In this document: positions 53,927 through 62,720 of the stretch, one piece after another | How the letters are laid out: each line of letters begins with the position of its first letter | Position numbering within the stretch: the stretch's first letter is position 1 | NCBI GenBank assembly: GCA_022823865.1 | Contig: JAJEHF010000208.1 | Location: 49,032-113,031, forward strand | Direction of reading: 5' to 3' | Length of the DNA stretch: 64,000 nt | Source: Bryobacterales bacterium | GTDB lineage: Bacteria; Acidobacteriota; Terriglobia; Bryobacterales; UBA6623 | Position numbers and translations under genes: made by a program | The notes under the pieces: generated by a model | The model's input: the letters and a program-made list of their open reading frames with translations, nothing else | Database searches by the model: none | Told to the model about the DNA's origin: nothing

Positions 53927-55312
53927 TCAGAACCTGTAGATGAACGAGAGGTAGGTGAAGGCGTTGCCGTGCCCGGGGCTGTTGGCTCGCAGGAACGGGC
54001 CCGGAAACATGTAACCGGCCACAGCCTCGATGCCAACCACCCTGCTCGGATCATAGTTCAGGGTAACGTTCACCTCGTCACCGATCTTCGTCTCGGCCGC
54101 ACCCCCCTCGGGAGCCCTCACTGACAGACGCCCGCCGACATTGTAAAGGGCGTCGCGCCTGCTGGCAAGCCAAAAGGAGTGAAAGTCCAACTGCAGCCGG
54201 ACCCCGGGGCCAGGCCACAATTGCGTGCCGAGCCGGATGTTCTTGACGTTGCGCCACCCGACGAGATCATTGTAGCCGTACCAGCGGTGCGCCGTCGGGT
54301 ACACGTCCACGAACCCGCCGACCGTGCCGTCGTCGGGATCCTCGTCACCCGACCCGAAGGTGTATTCCGCGAACAGGCGCGGCGACAGCGAGGCGTCGAG
54401 CGTGTGGCCGACTTCGGCGTAGTAGCCCCACGCCTGGATCGGGGCCCCGGCCACGTTGCCCCACTGGCGGACGAACGCGCCATTGTAGTCCCACGGCCCC
54501 AAGTCATCGTTCCAGACCCGCATGCCGGCCGTGTATCGGTCCAGGTCGCCGCGCATGTTGAGTTCGTTGGTGGCCAGCGGGGTGGTCTGCCACAGCACGT
54601 ACGGTTCCAGGATCACGTTCGGGATCGCCCTCTTGAAGGATCCATAGATGCCGTGCAGGTTGTTGCCTTCCGCAGATTGGTTGATCCTGCGGCCCGGGTC
54701 GTTCTGAACCACCGATGCGGAAAAGATATCGAGTTCGGAGCCCGGCCCTCGGACGCGGACCTTGACGGCATCGAACACCCTGGCCGTGTTGGCCCAGTCA
54801 AGGGCTCCCACCAGGCGCTGGTCACCGTAAGCCAACAGCTGGCGCCCGACCGTGACGGTGACCGGCGAATCGTCGCCGCCCAGCTGCGTGTACGCCTGGC
54901 GCACGTCGAATCCGTCGCTGAAAGCGCCGATGTTGGGGACGCTGTCGCGGATCCCGGGCGCCCGCGCGTCTTGCCCCTGAAACCCGAACTTCAGCCAATC
55001 GACCGGTTGGATGCCGATGTCGAGGCGCACCCGCCACAGGCTGTAGTCATCGTTCCTGCCAGCGGCGAACCCCAGGCCGCTGCGGCCCTCGACGCGGACG
55101 CGAAACTCCCCGCCCAGCGACAGCCAGTCCGGCATGTCGTCGCCGATGCCGTGGCGGAGTGTGAATCTTGGCTCCGCCGGAGCGCTGCTCTGGGCCTGCG
55201 CGACGGCGACGGCCGGCGTGAAGAGCGCGATTCCGACGGCGGCGCGGCGCGCCCATGCCGGCCAGCCGCGATTGCTGAGCAGGTTTGCGCCGCTGCGTGC
55301 GATTCCTAGCAT
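53927..55312 (-). CDS. alginate export-like outer membrane porin
   Basis: A 461-residue beta-barrel protein. The signal (ARRAAVGIALFTPAVAVAQAQ) is followed by strands typical of the AlgE/alginate_exp family: FTLRHGIGDDMPDWLSLGGEF at the start, then alternating aromatic strands (SLWRVRLDIGIQPVDWLKFGF, VTVTVGRQLLAYGDQRLVG) and the closing NAFTYLSFIYRF ending in phenylalanine. It would let anionic oligosaccharides or other polar compounds cross the outer membrane. The only in-frame ATG giving a full signal is at 55312, whose A is also the last A of the tRNA-Leu CCA. No ribosome-binding site precedes it. The tRNA and porin gene must share a transcript or compete for processing. Confidence 0.85.
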   Translation of the reverse strand: MLGIARSGANLLSNRGWPAWARRAAVGIALFTPAVAVAQAQSSAPAEPRFTLRHGIGDDMPDWLSLGGEFRVRVEGRSGLGFAAGRNDDYSLWRVRLDIGIQPVDWLKFGFQGQDARAPGIRDSVPNIGAFSDGFDVRQAYTQLGGDDSPVTVTVGRQLLAYGDQRLVGALDWANTARVFDAVKVRVRGPGSELDIFSASVVQNDPGRRINQSAEGNNLHGIYGSFKRAIPNVILEPYVLWQTTPLATNELNMRGDLDRYTAGMRVWNDDLGPWDYNGAFVRQWGNVAGAPIQAWGYYAEVGHTLDASLSPRLFAEYTFGSGDEDPDDGTVGGFVDVYPTAHRWYGYNDLVGWRNVKNIRLGTQLWPGPGVRLQLDFHSFWLASRRDALYNVGGRLSVRAPEGGAAETKIGDEVNVTLNYDPSRVVGIEAVAGYMFPGPFLRANSPGHGNAFTYLSFIYRF

Positions 55313-55400
55313 GGTGCTGGAGGAGGGGGTCGAACCCTCACGCCCGGTAAGGGGCGCTGGATTTTGAGTCCAGTGCGTCTGCCAATTCCGCCACTCCAGC
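55312..55400 (-). tRNA. tRNA-Leu (CAA anticodon), CCA encoded
   Basis: On the minus strand the acceptor stem GCTGGAG (55400-55394) pairs with CTCCAGC (55322-55316). The discriminator A is at 55315 and CCA at 55314-55312. The anticodon stem CTGGA/TCCAG encloses the loop CTCAAAA, giving anticodon CAA for codon TTG. The long variable arm (CGCCCC...CGGGCG region) is that of a class II leucine tRNA. GGTTCGA gives the T arm. The terminal A of CCA is also the first base of the porin start codon. Confidence 0.97.
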
Positions 55401-55631
55401 ATCTTGATCGGGGGTCCGATACAGCCTGCACAGTGCGCGTTACGGAGCGAGCTGGACCGGGCTGTCACCCGACATCGCAGGGGGTGCGCGCAAAGCAATA
55501 TTATAGTCTAGCGTCGCGCTCGCCGACTCCCGGCGGCCCTGTCCAGCATGGTTGGCGGGAGATTCCGGGGGCGCAGCGCGCCCGGGCAGCGAGACTGCTT
55601 GCCCCTAGGATTCCTTGCGAATGGACGGAAC

Positions 55632-56522
55632 ATGCAACCAGTCGGCGTAATCGGCCTCGGGCAAATGGGCATCGGCATCGCCCGGAACTTGGCGAGTGCC
55701 GGATTCCCGACCATCGGATTCGACCTGCGGGCCGAGCGGGCGGCGCTCCTGCGAGCCGCGGGCGGCGTTGCCGCCCGGAGCTGTGCTGAGGCGGGGGCGA
55801 GCTCGGACGCGCTCTTCGTGATGGTCATGAACGGCGGCCAGGCGAAAGACGCGCTGTTCGGCGAGCGGGGCGCCGTGGAAGGCCTCTCCCCGGGATCGAC
55901 CGTGATCGTCACCGCCACCGTGCTGCCGTCGGAGGTGCAGGCGCTGGAAGAGCCGCTGGCCGAGCGCGGCATCGACTTGATCGACTCGCCCGTCAGCGGC
56001 GGCAAGGCCGGGGCCGACGGGGGGGCGCTGACTCTGATGGCGGCCGGACGGACCGAAGTGCTCGAGCGCAGCCGCGCGGCCTTGGACGCGATTTCCAAGC
56101 GGACCTTCCATGTGGGCGAGCAGATCGGGCAGGGCCAGGTCGTCAAGGCTTCCTTGCAGTCGCTGATCGGGTGCATCTTCGCGGCGACGTTCGAGGCCTT
56201 CGTGCTGGGGGCGAAGTCCGGCGTCAAGGGCGAGACTCTCTTCGACGTGATTCGCTCGAGCGCGGCCGGCAGCCCGTTGATAGAGACCTGTGCGCGGCAC
56301 CTGCTGGATCGCAGCTTCGAAAACACGGGCAGCCATATCGGAACCATGTACAAGGACCTCGGGATCTCGATGAGCGTGGCCCGCGAAGCCGGAGCCGCGA
56401 TGTTCGCCACCAGCGCGGCCTACGAGATGTTCCAGGCTGGGATTTCGCGCTATCCGGACGGAGACAACTGGGTCGTGGCGAAGTGGCTGGAAGAGATCGC
56501 GGGTACCGAGGTCGGCTGGTAG
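55632..56522 (+). CDS. NAD(P)-dependent 3-hydroxyisobutyrate dehydrogenase-like enzyme
   Basis: A 296-residue beta-hydroxyacid dehydrogenase. ATG 55632 puts the Rossmann motif MQPVGVIGLGQMGIGIARNL at the N-terminus; the extended frame upstream is rejected. The signature DSPVSGGKAGADGGALTLMAAG and the catalytic lysine region GQVVKASLQSLIGCIF are present. Relatives oxidise 3-hydroxyisobutyrate, tartronate semialdehyde (GarR) or L-threonate-type acids. The next gene, a sugar epimerase-like TIM barrel, starts nine bases after the stop. Together they suggest catabolism of a sugar acid (for example threonate/erythronate or glucarate-derived), but no kinase or aldolase is present. Confidence 0.88.
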   Translation: MQPVGVIGLGQMGIGIARNLASAGFPTIGFDLRAERAALLRAAGGVAARSCAEAGASSDALFVMVMNGGQAKDALFGERGAVEGLSPGSTVIVTATVLPSEVQALEEPLAERGIDLIDSPVSGGKAGADGGALTLMAAGRTEVLERSRAALDAISKRTFHVGEQIGQGQVVKASLQSLIGCIFAATFEAFVLGAKSGVKGETLFDVIRSSAAGSPLIETCARHLLDRSFENTGSHIGTMYKDLGISMSVAREAGAAMFATSAAYEMFQAGISRYPDGDNWVVAKWLEEIAGTEVGW

Positions 56523-56531
56523 GGGGAGGCG

Positions 56532-57395
56532 TTGGCAAGGCTCGGCGTGATCACGGACGGCATCAGCCGCGATTTCGAGCGGGCGCTCGAAGTCATGCAG
56601 GAGCATGGCCTGCGCCACGCCGAGCTGCAGTACTTGTGGGACAGGGAAGTCGGGGACCTGAGCGATGCCCAGATCGGCCGCGTCCAGGAGCTCGTTCGCA
56701 GCCGCGACGTGGAGGTCGTCTGCGTCTCGCGGCACCTCTTCGCCGGCCTGCCGGTCGGACAGACCGAGGTGGGAGACAGCGCGCACGAGCTGCAAATGGG
56801 CGCCTTGCGCCGCTGCATTGACACGGCCAAGGCGCTCGATTGCGGGCTGGTCCGGATCATGAGCTTCCGCAAGGAGATGATCTTGTTCGGTTCTGGCGGG
56901 GCCGAGCAGTGGAATGTCGCCACAGGCGCCTGGGACAAGCTGAAGCTCTTGCTGCAGCCCGCCGTGCAGCTGGCGGAGGACGCCGGTGTCACGCTGGTCG
57001 TCGAGACCGGCAACAACGCGATGGTCACTTCCGGGCACCTGGCCCGCAAGCTGGTCGAAGAGCTGGGCTCGCGGCACTTGCGGGTGCTGTGGGATCCGGG
57101 CAACAGCCTGTATTGCGCCGAACCCGCCTATCCGGACGGCTACGCGGCGTTGCGCGGCTGTCTCGGCCACGTTCACGTCAAGGACTTGCTCGTGGACATC
57201 CCGAAGGCCACGGTGCAGCAGGTGCGCTTCGGCGAGGGCCACATGGCCCCGTTCTTCGCCGAGATCGCCGCCGCGCTTGAGGAAGACGGCTACGCGGGGA
57301 CGGTTTCTCTCGAGAGCGTGTACCGTCCCTCTGGCGGGTCGTTCGAAGACGGGTTCCGAGCGTCCTGCGCGGCGTTCCGCGAGACGTTCGGCTAG
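56532..57395 (+). CDS. sugar phosphate isomerase/epimerase (AP endonuclease 2-type TIM barrel)
   Basis: A 287-residue TIM-barrel protein starting at TTG 56532, with AGGGGGAGG just upstream. The sequence starts LARLGVITDGISRDFERALEV. It has the metal-ligand stretches VTLVVETGNNAMV, VLWDPGNSLYC, LGHVHVKDLLVD and TVSLESVYRP, which carry the Glu/Asp/His set of this superfamily. Members isomerise ketoses or hydroxypyruvate (Hyi) or epimerise sugars. It is coupled to the dehydrogenase gene and shares its likely pathway. It converges on recA. The substrate is not identified. Confidence 0.88.
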   Translation: MARLGVITDGISRDFERALEVMQEHGLRHAELQYLWDREVGDLSDAQIGRVQELVRSRDVEVVCVSRHLFAGLPVGQTEVGDSAHELQMGALRRCIDTAKALDCGLVRIMSFRKEMILFGSGGAEQWNVATGAWDKLKLLLQPAVQLAEDAGVTLVVETGNNAMVTSGHLARKLVEELGSRHLRVLWDPGNSLYCAEPAYPDGYAALRGCLGHVHVKDLLVDIPKATVQQVRFGEGHMAPFFAEIAAALEEDGYAGTVSLESVYRPSGGSFEDGFRASCAAFRETFG

Positions 57396-57442
57396 ATGGA
57401 GTCGGCGGCCGGGCGGTGCCCGGCCCGGCCCTGATCGCTCGT

Positions 57443-58504
57443 TCAGTTCGCCTGCGCGCTCGCGCCGGGCGCGGGAGAGCCGTTGGCGCTCGCCGCTGCC
57501 GGCTCGTCGGCGACCGGCAGGCCGAGTTTCAGGCGCACGGCGCGCTCCAGCCTGTCGCGCACGTCGAGGTTCTTCTTGAGGAACTCCTTGGCGCGCTCGC
57601 GGCCCTGGCCGATGCGCTCGCCCTCGTAGGAGAACCACGAGCCGCTCTTTTGGACCAGCCGGTGGTTCACTCCCAGGTCCAGCAGGTCGCCCTCGCGCGA
57701 GACGCCCTCCCCGTACATGATGTCGAACTCGGCCAGCTTGAACGGCGGGGCCATCTTGTTCTTCACGACCTTGATCTTCGTGCGGTTGCCGATCACGGCG
57801 TCGCCGTCCTTGATCGCGCTGATCCGGCGGATGTCGATGCGCACCGACGAGTAGAACTTCAGCGCCCGGCCGCCCGTGGTCGTTTCCGGGCTGCCGAACA
57901 TCACCCCGATCTTCTCGCGGATCTGGTTGATGAAGATGATGCAGCAGTTTGACTTCGACAGCGGGCCGGTCAGCTTGCGCAGGGCCTGGGACATCAGTCG
58001 CGCCTGCAGCCCGACATGGCTGTCGCCCATCTCGCCCTGCAGCTCGGCGCGCGGCACCAGTGCCGCCACCGAGTCGACGACCACGACGTCGATCGCGCCC
58101 GAGCGCACCAGCACTTCCACGATCTGCAGCGCCTGCTCGCCGGAGTCTGGCTGCGAGATCAGCAGGTCGTCGAGGTTCACGCCGAGCTTGGCCGCGTAGA
58201 TCGGATCGAGCGCGTGCTCGGCGTCGATGAAGGCCGCCATGCCCTCGGCCTTTTGCGCTTGCGCCACCGCCTGCAGCGCGAGCGTGGTCTTGCCCGAGGA
58301 TTCCGGGCCGTAGATCTCGACGATGCGGCCCTTGGGCAGGCCTCCGATGCCGAGCGCGGCGTCCACGGACACGGCGCCGGTCGGGATCACGTCAGCGGCG
58401 ATGCCCGCGTCGCGCTCTCCCATGCGGAGGATGGCGCCCTTGCCGTGGTCCTTCTCGATCTGGCGCAGCGCCGCGTCAAGATTGTGCTGTGTTGCTTGTT
58501 TCAC
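57443..58504 (-). CDS. recA: recombinase A
   Basis: A 353-residue RecA that begins at GTG 58504, with AAGGAGA about 6 bases upstream. Walker A is [14 protein letters not shown], Walker [13 protein letters not shown], and the L1/L2 DNA-binding loops [16 protein letters not shown] and [20 protein letters not shown] are present. The C-terminus is short and Ala/Pro-rich ([18 protein letters not shown]), less acidic than in E. coli. It drives homologous recombination and LexA cleavage in the SOS response. Its promoter region is AT-rich, in contrast to the rest of the window, and has a near-consensus promoter overlapped by a dyad. Confidence 0.98.
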   Translation of the reverse strand: MKQATQHNLDAALRQIEKDHGKGAILRMGERDAGIAADVIPTGAVSVDAALGIGGLPKGRIVEIYGPESSGKTTLALQAVAQAQKAEGMAAFIDAEHALDPIYAAKLGVNLDDLLISQPDSGEQALQIVEVLVRSGAIDVVVVDSVAALVPRAELQGEMGDSHVGLQARLMSQALRKLTGPLSKSNCCIIFINQIREKIGVMFGSPETTTGGRALKFYSSVRIDIRRISAIKDGDAVIGNRTKIKVVKNKMAPPFKLAEFDIMYGEGVSREGDLLDLGVNHRLVQKSGSWFSYEGERIGQGRERAKEFLKKNLDVRDRLERAVRLKLGLPVADEPAAASANGSPAPGASAQAN

Positions 58505-58548
58505 TGGGGGTCTCCTTTTTCAGGTTGGTTGACAAACTATTTAATTCA

Positions 58549-58576
58549 ATTATAGCGATAAAATTACGAATTTCAA
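58549..58576 (-). promoter_or_regulatory. recA promoter with overlapping dyad
   Basis: On the minus strand TTGAAA (58576-58571) and TATAAT (58554-58549) are separated by 16 bases, close to the housekeeping consensus. The -10 lies 44 bases before the GTG. Bases 58548-58565 form an imperfect dyad (7 of 9 pairs: AATT, TA and CG steps matching) that covers the -10, a position where a LexA-type repressor would act. I cannot match it to a known LexA box. Confidence 0.65.
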
Positions 58577-58646
58577 GCAATAAGATCAAATTTTTTGTCC
58601 GGGCCGCAAGAAGCTGGGCTGGGGCCATCGAATTGCGGCTTGCGGG

Positions 58647-59600
58647 CTAGTTGGACTCGCTCGGGAGCGGGGCGTAGTAGCCACGGCGGACGCGGACCGT
58701 GGCATTGCGATGCCTGGTGCGCACTTCCACCGTGTGGAACGAGCCGTCGTTGACGAACTGGCTGGGCGAGTACAGGATGAAGTACTGGTGGCGCAGCTCG
58801 TTGGCGATATTGGCGAACGACTGCTGCAGGTCGCGGGCTTGGAACGGATGGAACGCGACCCCGCCGGTCTCCCGGGCGAAGCGCCGCAGCGTCTTGTCGC
58901 CGGCTTCGGCCGTCCCGGTGCGGTTGGTCGAAATGGTGTACACCACGGTCTCGGCCTTGTGCGCCATTTCCAGCGCGTCTTCGCGGGTCACCGTGCTGCG
59001 GTTGTCGGCGCCGTCGCCGATCACGACCAGCGCCCTGCGGAACTGCTCCTTGGGCTGGTCCTCGGGCAACTTGTCCCGGCAGGCGTAGTAGATCGCGTCG
59101 TAGAGCGCGGTTCCGCCCCCGGCCCGCAGCCGGCGGACGCCGTCCGCCAGCTCGTCGATGTTGTTGGTGTAGTCGACGATGAGCTCGGCGCGGGTGTCGA
59201 AGCTCACCAAGAACGCCCGGTCGTGCTCTTCGGCGAGCACTCCCTGCAGGAACTCGATGGCGGCTTCCTGCTCGAACTTGAAGCGGGCCCGGATCGAGTT
59301 GCTGGTGTCGAGGATCACGCCGATCCGCAGGGGCAGGTCGCTCTCGCGGTCGAACTCGCGAATCTCCTGCTCCCAGCCGTCGTCGAAGACGCTGAAATCG
59401 TCCCTCCCGAGGTCGGTGATGAAGCGGTTCCTGCGGTCGGTGACCGTGAACAGGAGAGGCACGCGCGCGACATCGATCTTGATGATGTCCGACTCTTGGC
59501 CCGCGTAGACCGGCTCGAACTCGGCCGTGCCGCTTTCTTGGGCCCATGCTGCGGCGAGCAATCCGACCGCCGCCAGTAGGGCCGAACAACGCAGGAGCAT
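58647..59600 (-). CDS. secreted VWA-domain protein, acidobacterial type
   Basis: A 317-residue secreted protein. The signal is LRCSALLAAVGLLAAAWAQ. It is followed by VARVPLLFTVTDRRNRFITD, DDFSVFDDGWEQEI and the VWA domain, with the MIDAS motif ILDTSNSIRARF and the later VVIGDGADNRSTV. The sequence DFSVFDDGxxxxI before the VWA core, and the C-terminal YFILYSPSQFVNDGSFHTVEVR, are hallmarks of the VWFA-related family that is greatly expanded in Acidobacteria. The function is unknown; binding or adhesion is likely. It follows recA on the same strand, 142 bases upstream. This gene is the best single taxonomic pointer here. Confidence 0.9.
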   Translation of the reverse strand: MLLRCSALLAAVGLLAAAWAQESGTAEFEPVYAGQESDIIKIDVARVPLLFTVTDRRNRFITDLGRDDFSVFDDGWEQEIREFDRESDLPLRIGVILDTSNSIRARFKFEQEAAIEFLQGVLAEEHDRAFLVSFDTRAELIVDYTNNIDELADGVRRLRAGGGTALYDAIYYACRDKLPEDQPKEQFRRALVVIGDGADNRSTVTREDALEMAHKAETVVYTISTNRTGTAEAGDKTLRRFARETGGVAFHPFQARDLQQSFANIANELRHQYFILYSPSQFVNDGSFHTVEVRTRHRNATVRVRRGYYAPLPSESN

Positions 59601-59607
59601 GCTCGCA

Positions 59608-60579
59608 TTATAGACCTAGCAGGGCCAGATGAGCGCTAAATTCGGTCGATAGGGGGGCCTCGTGCCGCATGCGCTCGCGGCTCTGCGGATGGTCGAATCC
59701 CAGGACTCTTGCGTGCAGCAAATAGCGTCCGGGCGTCCCGATCTCCGGCAGGGTCTTGCGGGCGCCGTAGAGCGAATCGCCCACGACCGGATGCCCCATC
59801 GCGGCGAGATGCACCCGGGCTTGGTGCGTGCGCCCGGTATGGATGCGTACCTCGACCAGCGAGTACTTGGCCGAGCTGCGCAGGCAGCGGACATCGCTTT
59901 GCGCCTCGCGGCCGCTCAACGCCACAGCCATCTTGATCCGGTTGTGGCTGTCCCTGCGAATCGGCATCTGGGTCCGCAGCCACCAGACGCCGTCCTGCTT
60001 GACCGGGTGGCCGTGGCGCAGCAACTTGGGATCGTCGTGCGGGTCTTCGGGCATCGGGCGCTCGACCGCGGCCCAGTAGAGTTTGAGCACCTTGCGTTGC
60101 TGGAACTGTTCCTGCAGCCGCAGGTGGGAACGGTCGTGCTTGGCCACTACGATCGCCCCCGACGTGAACCGGTCCAGGCGGTGAACGATGCCGGGGCGGA
60201 GCTGGCCGGGCGCGCCTGACAGCGACTCCATGCGGTGCAGCAGCGCGTTGACCAAGGTGCCGGATGCGGCGCCCGCGCCGGCGTGGACTGTCATCCCGGA
60301 GGGCTTGTTGATGACGGCCAGGTCGCCGTCTTCGTAGAGGACCTCGAGGTCGATCGCTTCGGGCTCGGCCCGCAACGGAGGCCGCTCGGTCGGTTCGACC
60401 TCGATCGCCTGGCCGACGCGCACCTTGCGCGACGCCTTGGATTCGACGCTTCCGTCGACTCGCACGCTGCCGGAGCGAATCCACTGCAGGACCAGCGAGC
60501 GGGTCGCTCCCTCGACCCGGCCGCACAGGAAGCGGTCAAGCCGGGTGCCAATGTCCTCGGGACCGGGCGCCAAGCGCAT
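59608..60579 (-). CDS. rluD: RluD-type ribosomal large subunit pseudouridine synthase
   Basis: A 323-residue pseudouridine synthase starting at ATG 60579. Residues about 10-70 are an S4 RNA-binding domain (RLDRFLCGRVEGATRSLVLQW, then GSVRVDG). The catalytic domain has VINKPSGMTVHAGAG, the active-site motif GIVHRLDRFTSGAIVVAK with the catalytic Asp, and IHTGRTHQARVHLAAMGHPV. In most RluD relatives the motif reads HRLDKDTSG, so KD has become RF here; the catalytic Asp is kept. The longer frame upstream to 61161 is arginine-rich and non-coding in look. The gene overlaps nothing; the VWA gene starts seven bases downstream. Confidence 0.92.
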   Translation of the reverse strand: MRLAPGPEDIGTRLDRFLCGRVEGATRSLVLQWIRSGSVRVDGSVESKASRKVRVGQAIEVEPTERPPLRAEPEAIDLEVLYEDGDLAVINKPSGMTVHAGAGAASGTLVNALLHRMESLSGAPGQLRPGIVHRLDRFTSGAIVVAKHDRSHLRLQEQFQQRKVLKLYWAAVERPMPEDPHDDPKLLRHGHPVKQDGVWWLRTQMPIRRDSHNRIKMAVALSGREAQSDVRCLRSSAKYSLVEVRIHTGRTHQARVHLAAMGHPVVGDSLYGARKTLPEIGTPGRYLLHARVLGFDHPQSRERMRHEAPLSTEFSAHLALLGL

Positions 60580-60690
60580 CGGTTCCAGAGTGGCACACTT
60601 GGTGTTCGCCAGGGCTTGGACCCGGGCTGCAGCCGCTCGGCGGCGAGTTGCTGGCGGGCATCGCGTCGCAGCGGGTAGGCGAACACGCGC

Positions 60691-61194
60691 TTGGCCGCAC
60701 CGTGGGCGAGATGGCTGATCGCGCCGCCGCGCACGCGCCCGACGTGTTGCGTGCTGCCGGCCTCGATCCAGTTTGATTCGCTGATCGTGGTCTTGCAATG
60801 CAGCGGAACCTGCAGCGAGTCCAAGATCTCGGCCGGCAAGGCCATCTACGACACGGCGTCCTCGGAGAACTACGTGGTCAGGTCCCGCCTCACGCCGATC
60901 CTGATTGTCGTCAAGGCGGTCACGACCACGTTTATCGGCCGGGGGGCGAGAGCCTTCGACAGTCCCCGCTACCTGCTGGAATTCGACAGGGCGCTGGGAG
61001 AACTCGATTCGATCCTCGGCGAATTCCGGGAATTCTTGGACGGCCTGGGCCACGTTGCGCCCATCCGGTCGGAAGGGGATGCCCGGACAATCTCGACATT
61101 GGTCGGGCTGAACCGCCAGGCTTCCCGCGTCAGAGAGCTGGAGTCGGGCGCCGGCCCTCAAGGATGGCCGGCCTTGGCTCCGGCCTCTTCTTGA
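60691..61194 (+). CDS. hypothetical protein
   Basis: A possible 167-residue protein. The first 40 residues look weak and a later start is likely, but from SLIVVLQCSGTCSE onward the sequence has protein-like alternation (VVRSRLTPILIVVKAVTTTF, FDRALGELDSILGEFREFLD). It has no recognised domain and no clear signal. It opposes the rluD upstream region, and the antisense frame is low-complexity. Real-gene status is uncertain. Confidence 0.35.
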   Translation: MAAPWARWLIAPPRTRPTCCVLPASIQFDSLIVVLQCSGTCSESKISAGKAIYDTASSENYVVRSRLTPILIVVKAVTTTFIGRGARAFDSPRYLLEFDRALGELDSILGEFREFLDGLGHVAPIRSEGDARTISTLVGLNRQASRVRELESGAGPQGWPALAPASS

Positions 61195-61344
61195 GCCCCA
61201 TTGCCAGGGCTCTGTTCGGGGCGCTGTTGCGAAGCTGCCGTATGCTATGCTTCCGTGCCGTGGCGCGACGCGGGCCTTCTCTCAACCGGCTCTAGGCAGT
61301 GGCGGCAGAAGTGCACCGCCGCGTCACACCGGAGCAGCAAGCCA

Positions 61345-61623
61345 ATGAAGCAAGACAAGGCGGAACGAGAGATTAGGTCGTTTGCCGGTGATTGGTGCGC
61401 GTGTCGCACCAAGGAGGTTTACACCAGCGACGATGTCGAGGATTGCCGCGCGGAGCTGTCGGCGCAACGCCCGGAACTGCTGGAGTTCGATGCTGCGGGC
61501 AAGGAGGAACTCGCGCGAGCGTGGATTACGGAAGCACTGGAACAAGAAGGGCGGTACCTCGCGTTCAAGAGGAGGAGGCGCGGCGACGGAGCCATGGCAG
61601 CGCGGCGCGGGATGGGAACATGA
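61345..61623 (+). CDS. small hypothetical protein
   Basis: A 92-residue protein starting MKQDKAEREIRSFAGDW, preceded by GGAGCAG. It is charged and helical, with two cysteines in WCACRTKEVYTS, DDVEDCRAELSAQRPELLEF in the middle and a basic tail (FKRRRRGDGAMAARRGMG). I do not recognise it. Composition and a plausible ribosome-binding site support it, and it may be a regulatory or mobile-element accessory protein. It is followed by a kilobase without a clear gene. Confidence 0.5.
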   Translation: MKQDKAEREIRSFAGDWCACRTKEVYTSDDVEDCRAELSAQRPELLEFDAAGKEELARAWITEALEQEGRYLAFKRRRRGDGAMAARRGMGT

Positions 61624-62720
61624 CAACCCCCATCGCCTTCTCGCCGGGCTGCCAGGCCTGCGTCCAGCAAGCCGTGCCGCGCTCGGCGGCCACCTGCGGC
61701 GTGGCCTCGATGGTGAATCCGAGGCTCAGGGCCCGGTCCGCCTCGTCTGCGGTGGGGCAGTGAACGAGGACTTCAGGTGTGTCTTTGATGGCCCAAGGGT
61801 AGGCGCGATCCCGCGTCTTGGGAACCCTTCCGACCCCCGGCGCCTGTCCTGCCTCGCGTGTTCCGGGAGGAGGGTCCGGCTGCTCCTGCCAGTAAGGGCC
61901 GCTGAGCCGGCGAGCACTGGGGAACGAGGCGATGAGCCGTCAGATCGAGGTGATCGACGCGGGGTCGCGCGGAGGCCTTCGGCACTTCGAGATCCTCAAC
62001 GATGCGCGGACATTGGGTGACGCCGGTCCGCTGGTGCCTGCCGTCGGGAAGATCGTCCGCTGGAAGTCCAGCGGTCGGGCCGGCTGGTGCGCTGCACCGG
62101 CACCATTTCAGGCAAGCTCGATGTCGGTCTCGGTCATCCCCCGAAGCCTCCCCTGAGCGGCTTCGAGGCATCCGTCCGTTGCCAGACCCTCGCCTGGGAG
62201 CGAAGCTGGCCATGCGAGAGTGCTCCGTGCGAGACCGCGATCCACCGTTGCGCCTGCAATCTCCTGCGCATGCTTGAGCCCATGCGTCGCGCTGCGGGAG
62301 CCTGGCACGGACAGACCGCAGTTGGCGAACAGCGGCCGGGCGCATGCGCTGCTGGCATCGCCTCGTGCTTCCCGCCGGCCACAGCATCCAGTTCGCGTCA
62401 GACTCATTTGGAGTGCGACCGATCGCTTGAGGGCCGCGACTTGCCTCTGGAAGCACTCCGGCCGCTCTTCTGAACGATCGTCCGCATCGCCCCTAGGCTG
62501 GCGCCCGCTCCCACGCGCAGTCAGACGCGCTTCGCCGAGGCCGGAGGCGGGGCCGGGCCATTTGGAGGAGGCCCGCGGCCGGGAGCGCCGGCGTGGGTCT
62601 GGCCGAAAGACTTAGCACTTCCCTGAGGCACCGCAACACCTTACCGCATTTTTTGTAATATAATGTTAATAATGTTAAACGTTTGCGCTGGAGCGCGGGC
62701 GCCGGGAGAACCTCAGAAAC
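61624..62720. other. gene-poor region before the integrase
   Basis: About 1.1 kb with no convincing gene in six frames. The available ORFs are short, Arg/Ser/Pro-rich shadows with no domain. The composition is GC-rich until about 62640, then turns AT-rich just before the integrase. It may be decayed mobile DNA. I see no RNA gene in it. Confidence 0.5.
62659..62679 (+). promoter_or_regulatory. AT-rich integrase promoter region with short direct repeat
   Basis: TATAAT at 62659-62664 is the only good -10 in this region, 57 bases before the integrase ATG. A matching -35 is not clear. Overlapping it, AATGTTAAT (62662-62670) is followed at once by AATGTTAAA (62671-62679), a 9-base direct repeat with one mismatch that could be a binding site. 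Confidence 0.45.

Noticed and set aside
60580..61161. Minus-strand extension upstream of rluD
   Set aside because: Low-complexity Arg/Ala translation. The S4 domain begins right at ATG 60579.
61773..62456. 227-codon minus-strand ORF in the gene-poor region
   Set aside because: Arg/Ser-rich translation with no domain, no ribosome-binding site and competing ORFs of equal quality in other frames.
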